Below are positions 59,854 to 64,000 of a stretch of 64,000 nucleotides of DNA, piece by piece. The position numbers and the translations under genes are program-made. The stretch is from the NCBI GenBank assembly GCA_902798755.1, contig CADBYC010000015.1, positions 1-64,000 on the forward strand, read 5' to 3'. The DNA comes from an uncultured Ruminococcus sp. (GTDB lineage Bacteria > Bacillota > Clostridia > Oscillospirales > Acutalibacteraceae). The notes beneath the pieces were generated by a model. That model did no database searches, had not been told where the DNA came from, and worked only from the letters and a program-made list of their open reading frames with translations. The first letter of the stretch is position 1, and every line of letters starts with the position of its first letter.

Positions 59854-61557
59854 TTACCGATCCGCGGGCTTCTTGCCGTCGATCCCCTCTTTGATCTGGC
59901 TAAAGGTCACGCCGTACTTTTTGGCGATATCGGCGGCGTAGCTCACACCCTGAGGCGGCGCGATACTGACCTTGAAGCTTCGCTCGCCGTCGTGCACGCC
60001 TGTGATCAGGCTCTCCGCAAGGCTGTCGCCCTCGACAGAAGCGTTGATCTCACCTACAGAGCTTGCCAGCTCGTGCATATGGGTGTTGAAGATCGCCCGA
60101 GCGCCCAGATAACGCATGGATTTGACAACGTCCTTCGCGATGAAAACGCCCTCGGCGACGCTGGTGGTGGCAAGGCTCTCGTTGAGCAGGAGCAGACTGC
60201 GGCGGGTTGCTACCTCAAAGATACCCGACAATCTTTGGCTCTCTTCGCCTAATCTACCCAGATCGACAGTATCGTTTTCGTCGGCGGGAAAATGGGTGTA
60301 GATATTATCGCACGGACTGATGGAAGCGCTGCCGGCGGGGATATACACGCCCCACTGCGCCATCAGCATGGCGAGTCCGATCGCCTGGGTGAAGATGGTC
60401 TTACCGCCGCGGTTGGGGCCCGTGAGGATATAGATGCGGTGCTCGTCGCTGAATTCGAAGTCGTTCGTGATGATATTGATCGCTTCCCCGCGCGCCTTAT
60501 TGATCGCGAGCTTTAGGTTATATACATCTTTAAAGGAGCAATTGCGCTCGTCGGGGTCGGTGATCGCGGGCTTGCAAAGCGGCATTCCGGTCGCCATGAG
60601 CTTTTCGGTCAGCTCCGCCCAGCGGTTGTAGAACAGTATCTCGGGCATAAGGCTGATCAGGGAGTAGCCGTTGACGTTGACGTATTTTTTGATCCTCGAT
60701 TTCAGGTCGTTGACCGTATGACGCATGATCTGAGTGACCTGCTTGCGCATCGCGTCGGACAGCGGGTCTTTTCCCGTGGCGTTATCCTGCAATTGGATAT
60801 TGTGGGTGGTCGCTTCGGTTACTACCATACCCGCCGACATCTTGGAGCTTGAGGAAGTAGTAGCGTGATAACGGCGTCCTTCGCCTAAATTCGCGCCGTG
60901 GTGCAGGTCGTCCTTTTGATCCGTAAAGCCCTTGAAGCGGCTGAGGATACCCGAATCGGTGAACTTCGTGTCATTTAGCGACACGATACCCGCGAATTCG
61001 GGACGGAGCAGCTTATCGAGATTGATGCCGATGGTCACGCTCTTTAAGCGGCGGGCTTGGTTCATCATATCCTCGATATCCGCTTTCAGCTCGTCAAAGC
61101 CGCTTTCTCTCGCAATATCCGTAACGATATCACGCAGGTCGCGCATACCCTTTGAGGTGACGTCAAGGTCGTTCAGCGTCGCTTTTATCATGTTGATACA
61201 GTCGATATAATCGTCTATCTCGCGCAGGCGGTTGATCAGCGACCAGAGCGCCGAGGTGTCGCTGTCCATCTGAAAGCGCTCAAGATCTCGTAGATCGCTC
61301 AGCTTCAAGGTCAGCTCGGTCATCGCTTTCCGAAGCTCGGGAAAGCGCAGAAAATCCTCGAATACGTCATGGCGGTAGCGGATGATCTCAGGCTCCATCG
61401 GGACTCTGATCAGCATACCGCGCAGGTGCGGGCGCTCGTTCTGCTTCTCGGTCAGCGCCTCAAGGATAAAGTCGATCGACAGATCGTTGATCGCTTCATC
61501 GGGCAAGACCTGATAGGATTTTTCGGTTCCGTTCGGATTCATCAAGCTGAATTTCAT
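59854..61557 (-). CDS. MutS-family ATPase, short form
   Basis: This 567-residue protein starts at ATG 61557 (MKFSLMNPNG) behind GGAGG. The C-terminal half is a MutS ABC-type ATPase: Walker A ILTGPNRGGKTIFTQAIGLA, LGRLGEESQRLSGIFEVATR, the Walker B region LLLLNESLATTSVAEG, and a FNTHMHELASSV H-loop. In classical MutS the Walker B acid is DE; here it is NE, a feature I recall in this short MutS-related subgroup. The N-terminal half is helical core/lever, without the mismatch-binding domain. It is not a normal mismatch-repair MutS; the true role is unknown. Confidence 0.83.
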   Translation of the reverse strand: MKFSLMNPNGTEKSYQVLPDEAINDLSIDFILEALTEKQNERPHLRGMLIRVPMEPEIIRYRHDVFEDFLRFPELRKAMTELTLKLSDLRDLERFQMDSDTSALWSLINRLREIDDYIDCINMIKATLNDLDVTSKGMRDLRDIVTDIARESGFDELKADIEDMMNQARRLKSVTIGINLDKLLRPEFAGIVSLNDTKFTDSGILSRFKGFTDQKDDLHHGANLGEGRRYHATTSSSSKMSAGMVVTEATTHNIQLQDNATGKDPLSDAMRKQVTQIMRHTVNDLKSRIKKYVNVNGYSLISLMPEILFYNRWAELTEKLMATGMPLCKPAITDPDERNCSFKDVYNLKLAINKARGEAINIITNDFEFSDEHRIYILTGPNRGGKTIFTQAIGLAMLMAQWGVYIPAGSASISPCDNIYTHFPADENDTVDLGRLGEESQRLSGIFEVATRRSLLLLNESLATTSVAEGVFIAKDVVKSMRYLGARAIFNTHMHELASSVGEINASVEGDSLAESLITGVHDGERSFKVSIAPPQGVSYAADIAKKYGVTFSQIKEGIDGKKPADR

Positions 61558-61646
61558 ACTGACCTCCGACAAAATTTGTTGGTAATATGATACAATACCC
61601 GCTGTGATATTTCAAGAGAAAATCAGCGCTTACGAGCAAAAGATGA

Positions 61647-61675
61647 CCCCTTACAGATCATACCGTAAGGGGTTG
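61647..61675 (-). terminator. possible terminator after the DUF1846 gene
   Basis: On the minus strand CCCCTTACGG, a short loop and TCTGTAAGGGG are followed by TCATCTTTTG. The stem is strong but the T run is poor, so transcription may pass into the MutS-like gene. Confidence 0.55.
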
Positions 61676-61684
61676 AATTCTATA

Positions 61685-63166
61685 TCATCCGCGATAGAGC
61701 TTCTTTGTCTCGTACTTCGGCTCGGTCGTCAAAAGGATTCCCAGCTTTTTGAGCGTGCGGGTATCGGTCTCGGAGAGAATGACCGTCGCGTGAGCCTCGG
61801 CGCCGTTGAGCTTCTCGAGCTGCTGCATGGCAAGTCGGACGGTCGGATTGGTAACGGCGGAGATCGACAGAGCGATCAGGATCTCGTCGGTATGCAGTCG
61901 GGGATTGACGGAGCCGAAATTATCGACCTTGAGCTTCTGGATCGGTTCGATCACGGCGGCGTCGATCAGGTCAACGCCCTTCGGGATATTGCCCAGATAC
62001 TTCATCGCGTTGAGCAGCATTGCGGAGCACGCGCCGAGCAGATCGGAGGTCTTGCCGGTGATGATGGTGCCGTCGTCCAGCTCGATCGCCGCGGCGGGGC
62101 TGCCGGTCGCCTCTTCCCTGTTGAGAGCTGCCGCGATCACGGGGCGGTCGTCGGCGGTGAGCTTGTTCTGCTTCATCAACAGACCGATCTTGTACGCTTC
62201 ATCAGCGGAGCCGTTGCCCTTGGTGTGGTTGCACATCGCGGTGTAATAGCGGCGAATGATCTCCTGATTGGCGGCGGCGCAGGTCGCCTCGTCATAGACG
62301 ATACACTTGCCCGCCATATTTACACCCATATCGGTAGGAGATTTATAGGGTGAACTGCCTAAGATGGTCTCAAACATGGTATTGAGCACCGGGAAGATCT
62401 CGATATCACGGTTGTAGTTGACGGTGGTCTCGCCGTAGGCTTCGAGATGGAAGGGGTCGATCATGTTCACGTCGTTGAGGTCGGCGGTAGCGGCTTCATA
62501 AGCGACGTTGACAGGGTGCTTTAAGGGCAGGTTCCAGATCGGGAAGGTCTCGAACTTTGCGTAACCCGCCTTGATACCGCGCTTGTTCTCATGATAAAGC
62601 TGAGACAGGCACACAGCCATCTTGCCCGAGCCGGGACCCGGAGCGGTGATGACCACCAGACGGCGGGAGGTCTCGACGTAATCGTTCTTGCCGTAGCCGT
62701 TGTCGCTGACGATCAGGTCGATGTCGGACGGATAATTCGGGATACTGAAATGATGATACGCCTTGATACCGTTCTCGGTCAGCTTCTCCTCAAACTTCAC
62801 CGCGGCAGGCTGGTCGGCAAAACGGGTCAACACGACCGAGCCGACATACAGACCGCGTGAGCGGAACACGTCGATCAGGCGCAGCACGTCGAGATCGTAG
62901 GTGATACCGAGGTCGCCGCGGACCTTGTTCTTCTCGATATCGTCGGCATTGATGACGATGACGATCTCCGCTTCGTCCTTGAGCTGCATGAGCATTTGAA
63001 GCTTGGAATCGGGCTTGAAGCCCGGCAGGACGCGGGAGGCGTGATAGTCGTCAAAGAGCTTGCCGCCGAATTCCAGATACAGCTTGTCGCCGAACTGAGC
63101 GATACGGTCGCGGATATGCTGACTTTGCATGTCCAGATACTTTTGATTGTCAAATCCAATTCTCAT
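61685..63166 (-). CDS. DUF1846 family protein
   Basis: This 493-residue protein matches DUF1846 over its full length: MRIGFDNQKYLDMQSQHIRD, FGGKLFDDYHASRVLPGF, the nucleotide-binding-like VVITAPGPGSGKMAVCLSQL near residue 175, and KCIVYDEATCAAANQEIIRR. The family is common in Firmicutes and Actinobacteria, with structures known but no proven reaction. The GPGSGK loop suggests binding of a phosphate group. It is a single gene with an AT-rich promoter region at 63167-63260. Confidence 0.9.
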   Translation of the reverse strand: MRIGFDNQKYLDMQSQHIRDRIAQFGDKLYLEFGGKLFDDYHASRVLPGFKPDSKLQMLMQLKDEAEIVIVINADDIEKNKVRGDLGITYDLDVLRLIDVFRSRGLYVGSVVLTRFADQPAAVKFEEKLTENGIKAYHHFSIPNYPSDIDLIVSDNGYGKNDYVETSRRLVVITAPGPGSGKMAVCLSQLYHENKRGIKAGYAKFETFPIWNLPLKHPVNVAYEAATADLNDVNMIDPFHLEAYGETTVNYNRDIEIFPVLNTMFETILGSSPYKSPTDMGVNMAGKCIVYDEATCAAANQEIIRRYYTAMCNHTKGNGSADEAYKIGLLMKQNKLTADDRPVIAAALNREEATGSPAAAIELDDGTIITGKTSDLLGACSAMLLNAMKYLGNIPKGVDLIDAAVIEPIQKLKVDNFGSVNPRLHTDEILIALSISAVTNPTVRLAMQQLEKLNGAEAHATVILSETDTRTLKKLGILLTTEPKYETKKLYRG

Positions 63167-63346
63167 AATACCATTCCCCTGTAATCAAGATTACAATAAT
63201 ACATAGTAAATATAGCACAATTCATTCACGGTATAAATATGTAAAAGAAATTTGATAAATTTTTGTCGAAGAAAAGGAGAATGATCATCGGTTGAGATTA
63301 CCGCGGAAATATCGTTATCTCATTTGAATCTATTATCATACACAGA

Positions 63347-63380
63347 AAACGCCGAACGGATCATTCCCCGCTCGGCGTTT
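63347..63380 (-). terminator. terminator after the ABC-2 permease gene
   Basis: On the minus strand AAACGCCGAGCG and CGTTCGGCGTTTT form a stem with a GGGAATGATC loop, followed by CTGTGT. It lies 13 bases past the permease stop codon at 63393. Confidence 0.82.
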
Positions 63381-63392
63381 AGATAACACGAT

Positions 63393-64000
63393 TCAGTTTT
63401 TCTTGATCTTGACGGAGAACACCGCTACCGCTACGACGGTCAAAACGACCGCGTAGGCGATCACGATCCACAGATCGGCAAAGATTGCGGAGAAGTTGCC
63501 CGCGACAGCCGCCTGCGCCGCTTTCACCGCGTGAGAGAACGGCAGGATATTTGCGACCTTCTCAAACAGACCGCCTACCATCGAGGTATCGAACCATATA
63601 TTAGAGAACCACGCGGATAGATTCGTCAGCAATGCGCCGCACACGCCGCCGACAGCCTTTTCGCTGAGCAGGGAGCCGAACAGCAAACCGAGCGCGATGA
63701 ACACAACGGCGATGGGGATATTCACTGCCACGGCAAGGAGCAGATTGAAAGTCAGTTCCAATCCAAAGAGCAACGCGCAGATGTAGCAGACAACGGACTG
63801 CAACAGCGCCATCGGGATCATCGGCAGCGTATAGCCGAGAATAAATTCAGAAGGACGCAGCGGCGAGGTGAACAGCCGAAGCACAAAGCTCGAGGTCCTG
63901 TCCTTTGAGATCAGCAAGGAGGAGAACAGCGACAGAAAGCTCAGTCCGAACACGGTGATACCGGGCGCTAATTTTTCGATTTGGAAGTTAGAAGGACCGT
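63393..64000 (-). CDS. ABC-2 type transporter permease (5' end outside window)
   Basis: The reading frame is open from the stop at 63393 to the window edge, so the N-terminal part is missing. The visible 200 or so residues have five to six helices and the ABC-2 features FQIEKLAPGITVFGL, LRLFTSPLRPSEFILGYTLP and NILPFSHAVKAAQAAV. The arrangement fits the C-terminal half of an ABC-2 permease of the drug or antibiotic exporter type. The ATPase gene should lie beyond 64000. The GTG at 63953 is internal, not the start. Confidence 0.85.
   Translation of the reverse strand, partial: GPSNFQIEKLAPGITVFGLSFLSLFSSLLISKDRTSSFVLRLFTSPLRPSEFILGYTLPMIPMALLQSVVCYICALLFGLELTFNLLLAVAVNIPIAVVFIALGLLFGSLLSEKAVGGVCGALLTNLSAWFSNIWFDTSMVGGLFEKVANILPFSHAVKAAQAAVAGNFSAIFADLWIVIAYAVVLTVVAVAVFSVKIKKN

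Noticed and set aside
59854..61557. Calling this gene mutS
   Set aside because: It is too short, lacks the mismatch-recognition domain and has an altered Walker B, so it is named only as a MutS-family ATPase.

Overview
This window reads as a chromosomal segment of a Gram-positive, endospore-lineage anaerobe of class Clostridia, most likely a Ruminococcus-like member of the Oscillospiraceae. The reasons are: sporulation genes yqfC, yqfD and ylbJ; a Firmicutes-type sigA/dnaG block; hslO, fakA, ymdB and metK with a SAM-I riboswitch; four T-box leaders; ferredoxin-linked 2-oxoacid metabolism; and a secreted leucine-rich-repeat protein ending in a dockerin-like module. Almost every gene is on the minus strand. 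No phage, integrase, transposase, CRISPR array or rRNA was seen.

Layout. 1-180: minus-strand tRNA cluster (a partial tRNA, Asp, Val). 260-10360: housekeeping block (hslO, methyltransferase, TrpR-like regulator, metalloprotease, sigA, dnaG, yigZ, rpmE, a VanY-like protein, thrS behind a Thr T-box). 10425-16649: cell-surface genes (LRR-dockerin protein, acidic-tailed membrane protein, two DacF-like proteins whose penicillin-binding motifs are lost) and a metallophosphoesterase. 17047-27887: recG, fakA, ymdB, yqfC-yqfD, ylbJ, asnB, a PAP2 phosphatase. 27990-29108: LPG-synthase-like membrane protein. 29300-45925: the most distinctive region, described below. 45971-51054: EamA transporter, stand-alone MazF toxin, large membrane protein, metK with its SAM riboswitch. 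51160-55393: small proteins and an SPFH/NfeD membrane cluster. 55647-59759: lipoprotein, E2-like acyltransferase, MBL hydrolase, AMP ligase, tRNA-Leu. 59854-64000: MutS-like ATPase, DUF1846 protein, truncated ABC-2 permease.

The 29-46 kb region holds three acyl-CoA synthetase genes, a four-subunit 2-oxoacid:ferredoxin oxidoreductase, a branched-chain aminotransferase (ilvE), a LeuA-like protein, an amidohydrolase and a P-loop ATPase. Two of the synthetases are fusions of an XRE helix-turn-helix, a cupin and an ACSM-type ligase, and each sits behind its own T-box. The LeuA-like gene also has a T-box. Using one geometric rule that correctly gives ACC (Thr) for thrS, the three specifiers read CTC (Leu), GTA (Val) and ATC (Ile). 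I infer a starvation-induced route that activates isobutyrate, 2-methylbutyrate and isovalerate, reductively carboxylates the acyl-CoAs to 2-oxoacids, and transaminates them to Val, Ile and Leu. Reductive carboxylation of branched-chain volatile acids is known physiology of rumen Ruminococcus. The fusion architecture and the matched T-boxes are the part that looks new.

The intergenic DNA is rich in small dispersed repeats: a REP-like element bounded by GGTTGAGATTGCC and CGCAATGAC, 150-220 bp palindromic elements with CCTTCCCCT-type ends, and short heptad-like arrays. The REP-like element occurs within or directly after all five riboswitch/T-box leaders. A second theme is homologues of well-known enzymes that have lost catalytic residues: two DacF-like proteins, a VanY-like protein, a LeuA-like protein and an E2-like acyltransferase.
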